In this document: in pieces, positions 33,792 through 40,464 of the stretch
Numbering within the stretch: position 1 is the first letter of the stretch
Layout: every line of letters begins with the position of its first letter
Source of the DNA: Candidatus Krumholzibacteriia bacterium
GTDB taxonomy: Bacteria > Krumholzibacteriota > Krumholzibacteriia > JAJRXK01
Direction: 5' to 3'
Length of the DNA: 40,464 nt
Assembly (NCBI GenBank): GCA_035268685.1
Contig: DATFKK010000066.1
Coordinates: 1 to 40,464, forward strand
Program-made: the position numbers and the translations under genes
The notes under the pieces: model-generated
Seen by the model: the letters and a program-made list of their open reading frames with translations, nothing else
The model's database searches: none
What the model was told of the DNA's origin: nothing

Positions 33792-34210
33792 CGCTCACGC
33801 TCCGCGGCCAGCGAGGCCCGCACGCGTCCGAAGCGGTCCATGGTGTCGGCCAGACGCTCGACGAACCCCGAACCGGCCTCCTCCACGGGGGCGGGCAGTG
33901 CGACGAAGGAGCGCCGCGCGGGATCCGAGTCCACCAGTCCCAGTTCGCGACGCGCGCGCTCGGCGACCACCTCGTACGACCGGGCGTGCAACGCTCGCGT
34001 CTCGGCCGCGTCGCGCAGGACACGTTCGCGCTCCACGTGTTGCTCGAGTTCGACCGCCTGCTGCCGCAGACCGACCAGGCGCTGGGTCTGCAGGGTGGAC
34101 CAGACGAGGACGACCAGCACGACGAGCAGCGTGATCGAGGTGAACGAGCCCAGGAAGCTCCGGGCACGACGTGCGAAACGGCCCCGTGTTCCCGACGTGA
34201 TCGATTTCAT
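33788..34210 (-). CDS. ftsL: FtsL-like cell division protein
   Basis: 140 residues: a basic N-terminus, one membrane span (about residues 25-42, SITLLVVLVVLVWSTL) and a periplasmic coiled coil (LVGLRQQAVELEQHVERERVLRD). The sequence is not conserved enough to prove FtsL, but the topology and the position between rsmH and ftsI are diagnostic. It would form the FtsQLB complex that activates FtsWI. The C-terminal 50 residues go beyond the usual coiled coil. It overlaps both neighbours by 4 bp. Confidence 0.85.
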   Translation of the reverse strand: MKSITSGTRGRFARRARSFLGSFTSITLLVVLVVLVWSTLQTQRLVGLRQQAVELEQHVERERVLRDAAETRALHARSYEVVAERARRELGLVDSDPARRSFVALPAPVEEAGSGFVERLADTMDRFGRVRASLAAERER

Positions 34211-35130
34211 CGCCGCTCCCCCGCCCGCAGGCGCGCCGAACGCGCGCGCGGATTGCGGCGCAACTCCTCGTCGCCCGGCAACACGGGCTTGCGCGTGAGT
34301 TCCACCATGGTCGGTTCCTCGGTCTGCGGCTCGGGCAGATGCCGGCTCCCCCGCGGCACACGACCGCTGGTCCGACGCAGCATCTGCTTCACACGACGGT
34401 CCTCGAGACTGTGATAGCTGATCGCGACGAAACGACCGGCAGGCCTCAAGCGCTCGGGGACGCAGGCCAGCACCGTCTCGAGTTGGGTCAGCTCGTCGTT
34501 CACGGCGATCCGCAGGGCCTGGAAGACGCGCGCCAGTTCGGGCTCGGGCCGGCGACCCCGCGGCAGCGTCGAGCGCACCAGGTCGGCCAGTTGCGTCGTC
34601 GTCCGCAGCTCACCGGCCCGGGCACGATCGACCATCCGCCGGGCGAGGCGGCGCGCCCCGCGGACCTCGCCGTACTCGCGCAACCACCTCTCCACCGTAT
34701 CGGCATCGGCCGCCTCGACGCGTTGCCAGGCCGGGTCGCCGCCCTCGGGACCGAAGCGCAGGTCCAGAGGGCCTTCGAGGCGGAAGGCGAATCCCCGCTG
34801 CGGATCGTCGAGCTGGTCGCTGGAGAGTCCGAGATCCATCAACACACCGTCCACACGGTCGTGTCCGAGTTCGTCGAGAGTACGGGCGAACGAGCCGAAA
34901 TCACGTGGCACGGCCACGTAGCGGTCGCCGTGGGCCTCGTCGAGCCCACGGGTGCGTTCGATGGCGACGGGGTCACGGTCGAATCCGATCACGGTGGCTC
35001 CGGCCTCCAGCAGGGCGCGGGCGTGCCCCGCTCCGCCCAGTGTGAGATCGGCAACCACGCGGCCGCGAGCCGGAGAGAGGAACTCGAGGACCTCCTCGAG
35101 CATCACCGGCACGTGCCGCGTCGGACCCAC
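34207..35130 (-). CDS. rsmH: 16S rRNA (cytosine-1402-N4) methyltransferase RsmH (MraW)
   Basis: SAM-dependent enzyme that methylates N4 of C1402 in 16S rRNA. It has 307 residues. It starts with the family's HVPVML segment, then the SAM loop DLTLGGAGHARALLE, DRDP, DGVLMDLGLSSDQLDDPQRGF and the C-terminal FVAISYHSLEDRRVKQ. The start is GTG at 35130, 2 bp after the STAS-like gene's stop, so it probably depends on that gene for translation. This junction differs from the usual mraZ-rsmH arrangement. Confidence 0.97.
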   Translation of the reverse strand: MGPTRHVPVMLEEVLEFLSPARGRVVADLTLGGAGHARALLEAGATVIGFDRDPVAIERTRGLDEAHGDRYVAVPRDFGSFARTLDELGHDRVDGVLMDLGLSSDQLDDPQRGFAFRLEGPLDLRFGPEGGDPAWQRVEAADADTVERWLREYGEVRGARRLARRMVDRARAGELRTTTQLADLVRSTLPRGRRPEPELARVFQALRIAVNDELTQLETVLACVPERLRPAGRFVAISYHSLEDRRVKQMLRRTSGRVPRGSRHLPEPQTEEPTMVELTRKPVLPGDEELRRNPRARSARLRAGERR

Positions 35131-35132
35131 GA

Positions 35133-35636
35133 TCAGTGCACGAGGTCGCTGTGCGCTTCGAGCCGGCCCCGCGCCACCGACGGTGGACTCTCGGCCACGC
35201 GCGACACGGCGGCGCGTGCGGTCTCCACGTCGGCGAGAGCGGGGATCCGGTGTTCATGACCGCACGCGAGCACCAACAGGTTGGCGAGGTAGGGACCGAG
35301 GGCGACCCAGATCGCCACGACCCCCCGCTGTCGCCAGCGCTGCTCGTACCCGGCCAGATCGTGCGCCACGTCCAACGGAATGTGCTGGAGCTGCGTCGCG
35401 TCGAGCCCGAGGAAGTGGGTGTGTCGGGAGGAGAGCCCCCGCAGGACGCGACGATCGAGCTCGCGCAGCGTGCGTCCGCTCAATCGACCCGTCAGGCGCG
35501 CGTGGATCCAGTTGGGCGCCTGCCGCGTGAGCAGGAATCCGCCCCAGCGCTCGTGGGTCCACGACGACGTGGTCGCCGTCGCGAGAGCGCCTTCTTTCGA
35601 GTCCACGGCCGTCTGTCGGTGGGTCACCTGGTGCAT
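35133..35636 (-). CDS. STAS-like protein inserted between mraZ and rsmH
   Basis: 167 residues. Residues from about 42 to 148 follow the STAS pattern: ARLTGRLSGRTLRELDRRVLRGL, LGLDATQLQHIPLDVAHDL, then RQRGVVAIWVALGPYLANLLVLA and RIPALADVETARAAV. The site where a phosphorylatable serine normally sits (D-S-x-G) reads HIPLD, so switching by an RsbW-type kinase on serine is not expected. No membrane span is seen. The ATG at 35636 has a GAGGGAAC site upstream, and its stop lies 2 bp before rsmH. It is a probable cytoplasmic protein-interaction module. STAS membership is my pattern reading and needs a profile search. Confidence 0.65.
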   Translation of the reverse strand: MHQVTHRQTAVDSKEGALATATTSSWTHERWGGFLLTRQAPNWIHARLTGRLSGRTLRELDRRVLRGLSSRHTHFLGLDATQLQHIPLDVAHDLAGYEQRWRQRGVVAIWVALGPYLANLLVLACGHEHRIPALADVETARAAVSRVAESPPSVARGRLEAHSDLVH

Positions 35637-35643
35637 CGTCGAC

Positions 35644-35671
35644 GTTCCCTCGTGCCGATGGTTCCCTCGTG
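35644..35671 (-). repeat. Two 11-bp direct repeats upstream of the STAS-like gene
   Basis: CACGAGGGAAC on the minus strand occurs twice (35661-35671 and 35644-35654) with a 17-bp period. The copy nearer the gene contains the presumed ribosome-binding site. The other may be chance or a protein-binding half-site. Confidence 0.4.
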
Positions 35672-35764
35672 ACGGTGACCGCGAGCCGGTTGCCGATCCC
35701 GGTCCGCGGATGACCCCACGCGGCTACCCTCCGTGGCCACCGCGCGGGATCACCGTCGAGTATT

Positions 35765-35816
35765 GCCGGGGGCCGCGAACCCGCACCCCGCGCGGACGTT
35801 GTCCGCGACCCCCGGC
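35765..35816 (-). promoter_or_regulatory. Possible mutually exclusive RNA hairpins after mraZ
   Basis: In the 222-bp gap between mraZ and the STAS-like gene. A 13-nt arm at 35804-35816 can pair with 35765-35777 (12 of 13 positions). Part of the same arm (35801-35807) can instead pair perfectly with 35791-35797 (7 bp, 3-nt loop). The two structures exclude each other. No U-tract follows. It could be an attenuator-like leader or chance in GC-rich DNA. I see no promoter or gene in the rest of the gap. Confidence 0.35.
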
Positions 35817-35858
35817 TCCCCTGAAACGATCCCCCTTCGTTCGACGCAGCGTCTCGGC

Positions 35859-36356
35859 TCAGCCGTACAGCGCGTCGTCGATCGAAGAATCCTCCTGCGC
35901 CGCCTCGCTCTCGAGACGGAAGAACGTGTCGGGATCCCATAGCTCCATGAGCTGTCGCGTGCCGACCACGAGCACCTCACCGGTCAGGGAGGCGGACTCG
36001 AGCAGCGGTTGCGGCACCGTCAAACGCCCCTTCGGATCCAAGCCGGCGATCTCGACCGAGCTGTACTGCTGACGGGCCTGCCACTGCCGGTCGGCCCCCG
36101 AGACCTGGCGCTGGCTCCGCTGCTGCTCCACCACGCGGTCCCAGGTCTCGTAGGGGATCACCTGCACGAAGCCCTGCTGCCCCTTCCGCAGGACCAGCAG
36201 CGAATCGTCGCGCGGCTCGTCCCCGTTGGCGGCGACTCCCAGCGCCCGACGGTAGACGGACGGCAGCGTCAGACGCCCCTTGGCGTCGAGCTTGAGGCGG
36301 AAACGGCCGTAGAAGTGGCCGACCCCGTCCTGCCTGCTCGCCGACTCGCGGTCCAT
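35859..36356 (-). CDS. mraZ: Transcriptional regulator MraZ
   Basis: DNA-binding repressor of the dcw operon, forming ring oligomers. It has 165 residues with two SpoVT-AbrB-like halves: FYGRFRLKLDAKGRLTLPSVYR near the N-terminus and VEIAGLDPKGRLTVPQPLL in the second half. It is about 15-20 residues longer than typical MraZ, through an insert near residue 42-50 (ANGDEPRDD) and an acidic C-terminal tail (AAQEDSSIDDALYG). The start ATG at 36356 has GAGGGAG just upstream. It is first in the dcw operon and probably autoregulates through the iterons at 36411-36450. Confidence 0.96.
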   Translation of the reverse strand: MDRESASRQDGVGHFYGRFRLKLDAKGRLTLPSVYRRALGVAANGDEPRDDSLLVLRKGQQGFVQVIPYETWDRVVEQQRSQRQVSGADRQWQARQQYSSVEIAGLDPKGRLTVPQPLLESASLTGEVLVVGTRQLMELWDPDTFFRLESEAAQEDSSIDDALYG

Positions 36357-36410
36357 CGACTCCCTCGATCTACGCCAAGAAGCGTCTTATTATGGAGTTA
36401 TGGATGAAAT

Positions 36411-36450
36411 CCCTTTATTGCCCCTTTTGGCCCTTTTCGGCCCACACGCA
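36411..36450 (-). promoter_or_regulatory. Candidate MraZ operator: four 10-bp-phased GGG iterons
   Basis: On the minus strand four consecutive decamers each end in GGG: TGCGTGTGGG, CCGAAAAGGG, CCAAAAGGGG and CAATAAAGGG. The exact 10-bp period equals that of known MraZ boxes (TGGGN with 5-bp spacers in E. coli; AAAGTG-type decamers in mollicutes). The block starts at the -10 element of the proposed promoter and lies in the leader before mraZ. It is also unusually AT-rich for this window. Confidence 0.65.
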
Positions 36451-36478
36451 GTCTCCCCGAGCCCACTGCTGCTGTCAA
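36450..36478 (-). promoter_or_regulatory. Candidate dcw promoter upstream of mraZ
   Basis: Perfect TTGACA (36473-36478), 17-bp spacer, then GAGACT (36450-36455), on the minus strand. Transcription would start near 36443, inside the first iteron, leaving a leader of about 87 nt. A second possible -10, CATAAT (36391-36396), lies closer to mraZ with only TAAAGG as -35; it would place the iterons over the -35 instead. Confidence 0.5.
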
Positions 36479-36539
36479 CCCCTTGTTCGGGCGACCATCA
36501 CAAAATCCGGAGAACGGCTCGAACGGCCCGGAACGACGA

Positions 36540-36566
36540 CGCCCGCCGGGGTTCGGCCGGCGGGCG
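36540..36566 (-). terminator. GC-rich hairpin ending the polysaccharide operon
   Basis: A perfect 10-bp stem, CGCCCGCCGG (36540-36549) with CCGGCGGGCG (36557-36566), and a 7-nt loop. It lies between the stop of the membrane glycosyltransferase and the dcw promoter, where a terminator is expected. The downstream sequence TCGTCGTTCC is only mildly T-rich. Confidence 0.6.
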
Positions 36567-36621
36567 CGGATCGGGTGGGACACGGTGGGAGGGCCCTCGC
36601 GGGCGGGCGCGGATCCGGTGG
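36559..36621. repeat. 20-bp direct repeat, one mismatch
   Basis: Copies at 36559-36578 and 36602-36621 differ at one base and are 43 bp apart, both in the non-coding gap before mraZ. The first copy includes the right arm of the terminator hairpin, so the second could offer a competing arm. The 36357-36629 gap otherwise holds the dcw promoter, iterons and hairpin. Confidence 0.6.
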
Positions 36622-36629
36622 CGGGCGAC

Positions 36630-38081
36630 TCACCGGTCCTCGACGGCGTACAGCGTGTAGATCACGGGCCGTCCGCGGCTCAGCCCCAGGTTCGCGACCT
36701 GCCGCGAGAGCAACGCGCGCATCCGGACGTCGCCGATCTCCGTGCCCTCGAGAACGGCGGCCTCGTAGGCCCGGTCGACCAGGTAGTCCGGACGCTCGAA
36801 GTCCAGGAAGAGGCCCTCGTGCAGAATGGTCGAGTCGTCGACCCGATCGCGAAGGGCATTGATCTCGGGATGGATCAGACCGCCGAGGTCGATCACGCGG
36901 CGTTCGGAACGGTGTCCCACCAGGCCGATGTCGTAGATCGCCACCGTGGCCTCCGGCGGTGTCCTGGTCCGGAGGTGCTCCGCGATGTCGCCCAGCCCCT
37001 CTTCCAGGGTCGCGCCGAAGGCGCTCGCGCTGGGTGCGATCCAGCTCACCGTGAGACCGTACGCCAACAGGGCCTGCAGCGAGAAGGCGTGGACCCAGAC
37101 TCGACGGCGTGAGTCGAGGGAGACCACGAGCACGGCGAGGACGATCACGGCCGGAAGCACGACCTCGAGATATCGGCTGACGACCTGGACGTCGCGCAGG
37201 AGGTAGACCACCGGAAGAGCGACCGTCCATTGCCACCACATCGGTGCGGCCCAGAAGCTGGTGTCGGGTCGCCAGGCACGTCGTGGCCGGCGTACCAGAC
37301 CGACGATCCAGACGACGGCGGGGATCGCTGCCCCCACCGCGAAGACCTGCCCCAGAACCAGGAGGTTGGACGCGAACCTGCCGGGCTGCAGTCCCAGTGG
37401 GGTGCTCTTGGCCCGCATGGTCTCGGGGAGAACGTGCCCGTAGACCGGCAGGGCGTAGACCGCCCAGGCCACGAACGGGAGCACCGCGAGCAGATACACG
37501 TCGCCCCGCGTACGCGCGCGGGGCGTCCGCAGGACGTGGACACCGAACAGTGCCAACAGCAGGAGTCCCTCGGGCCGCACGAGCGGCAGGACACCGAGCG
37601 CGAGTGCGGCCCGCCGCCAGGCGACCGCGTCGACGGGTCGCAACGTGGCGTCCAGGGCGAGCGCCACCAGGAGTGCCGCCAGTGGAGTCTCCATCCCGGA
37701 CGAGGACCAACGCACCAACCACGGCTCGGTGGCGACCACCGCGGTGACGGCCCACGTCACGAGCGGCCGCTCCGCCAGCAGTCGCGACGCGATGCGAACC
37801 AGGACGAAGACCGTCGCCGCTCCGCAGAGGATCCCGAGCCAGCGCAACCACTCGACACTCTCGAGACCGGCCACGACCCCGAGTGCTCCGAGTCCCGCCC
37901 ACAACGGACTGGTGGCCGCGTGCACGGGCTCGCCGGGGTTGAACGAGAGCTCTCCGAGACGGGCCAGGTTGTCGGCGAAGCGCGCGTAGATGTAGCTGTC
38001 GTCGGTGACGTAGTCGGCGTAGACGGGCGCTTGCACCAGGAACAGGAGCAACGCCACCCACGGCGCGTAGCGAGGATTCAT
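36630..38081 (-). CDS. GT-C-type membrane glycosyltransferase
   Basis: 483 residues with about ten hydrophobic spans and a soluble C-terminal domain. After the first span comes the loop VTDDSYIYARFADNLARLG with FNPGEPVHAATSPLW. This resembles the acidic catalytic loop (DDAYI...FNPGE...NPLW) of GT39/AftB-like enzymes that take sugars from polyprenyl-phosphate donors. The reaction and sugar are unknown. The role is probably adding sugars to an envelope glycan on the outer face of the inner membrane. The start is the ATG at 38081, overlapping the FemAB-like stop (ATGA). The C-terminal part (VAIYDIGLVGHRSERRVIDLGGL) is the soluble end common in this group. Confidence 0.85.
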   Translation of the reverse strand: MNPRYAPWVALLLFLVQAPVYADYVTDDSYIYARFADNLARLGELSFNPGEPVHAATSPLWAGLGALGVVAGLESVEWLRWLGILCGAATVFVLVRIASRLLAERPLVTWAVTAVVATEPWLVRWSSSGMETPLAALLVALALDATLRPVDAVAWRRAALALGVLPLVRPEGLLLLALFGVHVLRTPRARTRGDVYLLAVLPFVAWAVYALPVYGHVLPETMRAKSTPLGLQPGRFASNLLVLGQVFAVGAAIPAVVWIVGLVRRPRRAWRPDTSFWAAPMWWQWTVALPVVYLLRDVQVVSRYLEVVLPAVIVLAVLVVSLDSRRRVWVHAFSLQALLAYGLTVSWIAPSASAFGATLEEGLGDIAEHLRTRTPPEATVAIYDIGLVGHRSERRVIDLGGLIHPEINALRDRVDDSTILHEGLFLDFERPDYLVDRAYEAAVLEGTEIGDVRMRALLSRQVANLGLSRGRPVIYTLYAVEDR

Positions 38082-39031
38082 CGCGACCTCCGTCGCCAGG
38101 GTCGACGGTCCTCGTCGAGGATCCAACGCCGGTCCCACCGCGCACCCAGCCGTTTCTTGTAACGCTCGATGCCGGCCCGTCCGATGCTGCTCCCCAGGTT
38201 GAGCCGCGACCGGCCGTGCCGGTGGCACCATCGCGCTTCCTCACGCACGAGAACGGTCGAGGGAAAGACGTCCTTGCGCCGCTCTGTGGTCCCGACCCAG
38301 GCGAAGAGCTCGTCGCCGAGATCGACACACACGTGCGCACCGATCAGACGATCATCGGCATCGCGGGTCACGAACACCATGGCCTGGTCGACGGTGTCGA
38401 CGAGGGTGGTCAACAGTTCCAACGAGAGCGGCGGTGTCCCCCATTCGCGGCAACGCTCGACGTACAGAGGATGGAACTCGGCGAGCGCCCGCGCGTCGGC
38501 GTGCACCTCGGTGCGCAGGCCGCGTCGATCGCTCCGGTTGCACTCGTTGCGACGGTTCTTGGGAACAACGTCCATGAGGAAGCGATCGAACGATGCATGG
38601 GGGTCGACGTCGAGAACCGCGGCATCGAGAGCCTGCAGTCCGGACCAGTCGCCCCGAGGCGGTTCGCGTCGAGCCCAGACCAGTTCACGATGAACGACGC
38701 GGAGACGGTCGCGGTGCCCGAAGGCCTCTGCGAGCAGGGCCTCCGCCTGGGCGTCGTCGGGCCCGGCCATGGGTCCGCCGTACAATCCGCCCGGTCCGGC
38801 GACGAGGGTCAGGAGTCCACCGCGCGAGCGCACGGCACAGCCCAGACCCGCCCGGAGTCCACCGTCGGAGTCCCGTACCTCGTACCACCGCGGGCGCCAG
38901 CCGGCGGTCGTCACGCAGCGCAGCGCCCGGGGGTGCAACAACCCGTGGGCACGAGGATCACGCCCCGACAGCTCGTCCCACTCGGCGTCGTCGACGACGT
39001 CGACCACCGCGAGTGTGAGTCCGGCCACCAC
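38078..39031 (-). CDS. FemAB/GNAT-like acyltransferase
   Basis: 317 residues. The second half fits FemAB-related proteins of polysaccharide loci: FDRFLMDVVPKNRRNECNRSDRRGL, then REWGTPPLS, VFVTRDADDRLIGAHV, and the C-terminal LNLGSSIGRAGIERYKKRLGA. This matches the R-N...R...GL, GTPP and fGrS...G...fK pattern of the family. Such proteins transfer aminoacyl or acyl groups, or act in exopolysaccharide assembly; the substrate here cannot be told. The start is GTG at 39031, 2 bp after the preceding gene. It is cytoplasmic. Confidence 0.8.
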   Translation of the reverse strand: MVAGLTLAVVDVVDDAEWDELSGRDPRAHGLLHPRALRCVTTAGWRPRWYEVRDSDGGLRAGLGCAVRSRGGLLTLVAGPGGLYGGPMAGPDDAQAEALLAEAFGHRDRLRVVHRELVWARREPPRGDWSGLQALDAAVLDVDPHASFDRFLMDVVPKNRRNECNRSDRRGLRTEVHADARALAEFHPLYVERCREWGTPPLSLELLTTLVDTVDQAMVFVTRDADDRLIGAHVCVDLGDELFAWVGTTERRKDVFPSTVLVREEARWCHRHGRSRLNLGSSIGRAGIERYKKRLGARWDRRWILDEDRRPWRRRSR

Positions 39032-39033
39032 GA

Positions 39034-40464
39034 TCAGCGACCGAGCGGCGAGTGGGCTTCGTGGTCCGGAAGCATCTCCGCCAAGCGACGTCGGATCGCG
39101 TCGCGGTCACAGGCCCCGGCCAGCGCGGCGAGTTCGGCGACACCGGCGGAGCCGTCGAAGTCGATCGGGCTCGGTGGACGCGCCACGAGGATCTGTTCGT
39201 GCGGACCGGCCTCCGTCGGGTCGGTCGCCGCCAGGTACTGCTCGTTCAGCTTTTCGCCCGGGCGAAGACCGACCTCGACGATCCGGACCCCGTCGTCGTC
39301 CCCCAGCCCCGCCAGGGCCACGAGATTCTGCGCGAGCTCGTGGATGTTGATGGCCTCGCCCATGTCCAGGACGAAGATCTCCCGCCCCTGTGCGCACGCC
39401 ATGGCCTGGATCACGAGCATCGCCGCTTCCTTGATCGTCATGAAATAGCGTGTGGCGTCACGATGGGTCACGGTCAGGGGGCCGCCACGACGCAGTTGGC
39501 GCTGGAACAGGGGCACCACGCTCCCACGGCTGCCGAGCACGTTGCCGAAGCGGACCGCGACCGCGCGAAGCTCCTCGTCGGCGGCGTTCTGCACGAGCAT
39601 CTCGGCCATGCGCTTCGTGGCACCCATCACGCTACGTGGTCGCACGGCCTTGTCGGTGCTGAGCATCACGAAACGGGACGCACCGACACGACGCGCGAAC
39701 TCGAGGGTGTTCGCGGTGCCGACCACATTGACCATCACCGCTTCCTCGGGATACTGCTCCATGAGCGGCACGTGCTTGTGGGCGGCAGCGTGGACCACCA
39801 CATGTGCCCGGAGCTCACCGGAGAGATGACGCATGCGCTCGGTGTCGCGCACGTCGGCGAGCACGACGTGGCCATCGGGATAGTCGAAGGCATCACGAAG
39901 CTCCTCTTCGATCTCGAAGAGGCTGTTCTCGCCGCGTCCCAGGAGATGGATCCGGTGCGGGCGGAACCCGGCCAGCAGGCGACAGATCTCGCTGCCGATC
40001 GAACCCCCGGCTCCTGTCACGAGGACCTCACGTCCCTCGACGGCCTCGCGGATGGGACCCTCGTGCAGATCGACGGTCTCGCGGCCCAGGAGATCCTCGG
40101 GTGCGACCTCGCGCACCTGCTCCCACTGCACGATACCCTTCACGATGTCGCGCACCCCGGGCACGATACGCACGGGGATCCGCGCCTTCTGCGCACGCGA
40201 GATCAGGCGCCGGATCACCGCCCCCTCGGCAGACGGGATCGAGAGGATGATCTCGTCCGCCCGTTGCGCCCGCGCGACATCCGCGATCGCCGAGGTGTCG
40301 CCCAGCACCGGCGCGCCCTCGATCGTGCGACCGTGCAGGGCGGGATCGTCGTCGAGGAAGCCACAGACCTCCCTGCCGTACTCCTGACGACCCTCGCGGA
40401 GCGCCCGCGTCACCATGCGCGCCGCGTCGCCGGCGCCCACCATCAGTACCCGCCGCATCATCGC
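39034..40464 (-). CDS. CapD/FlaA1/WbpM-type nucleotide-sugar 4,6-dehydratase, possibly partial
   Basis: Extended SDR enzyme that modifies UDP- or TDP-hexoses for surface polysaccharide. About 475 residues are visible. An N-terminal Rossmann-like domain (RRVLMVGAGDAARMV to VREVAPEDLLGR) is followed by the catalytic domain with VLVTGAGGSIGSE (147-158), STDKAVRP with Thr269-Asp270-Lys271, and VMGATKR. Met replaces the usual Tyr of YxxxK, as in the WbpM/FlaA1 group. Membrane-bound relatives have about four spans before this point. Here the window ends three bases after the first ATG (40461), so such a domain could continue beyond the edge. It is first of the three polysaccharide genes. Confidence 0.9.
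   Translation of the reverse strand, partial: AMMRRVLMVGAGDAARMVTRALREGRQEYGREVCGFLDDDPALHGRTIEGAPVLGDTSAIADVARAQRADEIILSIPSAEGAVIRRLISRAQKARIPVRIVPGVRDIVKGIVQWEQVREVAPEDLLGRETVDLHEGPIREAVEGREVLVTGAGGSIGSEICRLLAGFRPHRIHLLGRGENSLFEIEEELRDAFDYPDGHVVLADVRDTERMRHLSGELRAHVVVHAAAHKHVPLMEQYPEEAVMVNVVGTANTLEFARRVGASRFVMLSTDKAVRPRSVMGATKRMAEMLVQNAADEELRAVAVRFGNVLGSRGSVVPLFQRQLRRGGPLTVTHRDATRYFMTIKEAAMLVIQAMACAQGREIFVLDMGEAINIHELAQNLVALAGLGDDDGVRIVEVGLRPGEKLNEQYLAATDPTEAGPHEQILVARPPSPIDFDGSAGVAELAALAGACDRDAIRRRLAEMLPDHEAHSPLGR

Overview
This is a 40.5 kb, GC-rich (roughly two thirds G+C by eye) bacterial chromosomal segment. It is almost fully coding, and all but two of 36 genes lie on the minus strand. 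No tRNA, rRNA, CRISPR array, insertion sequence or phage gene was seen. The core is a nearly complete division and cell wall (dcw) cluster. MurE carries the DNPR motif of meso-diaminopimelate ligases. The window also has an MglA-type GTPase, an MJ0042 zinc finger, HDOD and PASTA-FtsI proteins and many TPR proteins. This suggests a Gram-negative-type, DAP-containing bacterium from a GC-rich lineage such as a myxobacterial, Gemmatimonadota-like or Krumholzi/Eisenbacteria-like group. I cannot fix the phylum from the sequence alone.

Layout, read in the direction of most transcription (right to left). (a) 40.46-36.63 kb: a surface-polysaccharide trio made of a CapD/FlaA1-type sugar-nucleotide dehydratase, a FemAB/GNAT-like acyltransferase and a GT-C membrane glycosyltransferase, ended by a GC-rich hairpin. 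(b) 36.48-17.52 kb: the dcw cluster, in the order mraZ, STAS-like gene, rsmH, ftsL, ftsI, murE, murF, mraY, murD, ftsW, murG, murC, ftsQ, ftsA, ftsZ, TPR gene. Most junctions are 4-bp ATGA or GTGA overlaps, so the block is probably one translationally coupled operon. It starts at a promoter followed by four 10-bp-phased GGG iterons that look like a MraZ operator. murB and ddl are absent. Two genes are not classical members: a STAS-like gene between mraZ and rsmH, and a TPR gene 3 bp after ftsZ. (c) 17.46-13.44 kb: a stand-alone receiver protein (plus strand), a divergent secreted TPR-parvulin fusion, and recG. (d) 13.31-7.83 kb: a signalling neighbourhood with a small unknown gene and an HDOD protein, an MJ0042 zinc-finger protein, an RsbW-like kinase fused to a degenerate receiver, an unknown plus-strand gene, and an MglA-like GTPase with a very long acidic tail. 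(e) 7.81-5.20 kb: TPR gene, trpA and uppP behind a good sigma70-type promoter. (f) 5.10-0 kb: three consecutive paralogous zinc-ribbon proteins, a secreted protein of unknown function and a partial M1-family metallopeptidase.

The genes fit together around the envelope. MraY and MurG make lipid II on undecaprenyl phosphate, UppP recycles that carrier, FtsW and FtsI polymerise septal peptidoglycan, and FtsZ, FtsA, FtsQ and FtsL place the machinery. The polysaccharide genes and exported TPR, parvulin and peptidase proteins add surface functions. The least understood parts are the STAS-like insertion in dcw, the zinc-ribbon trio, and the cluster around the MglA-like GTPase.
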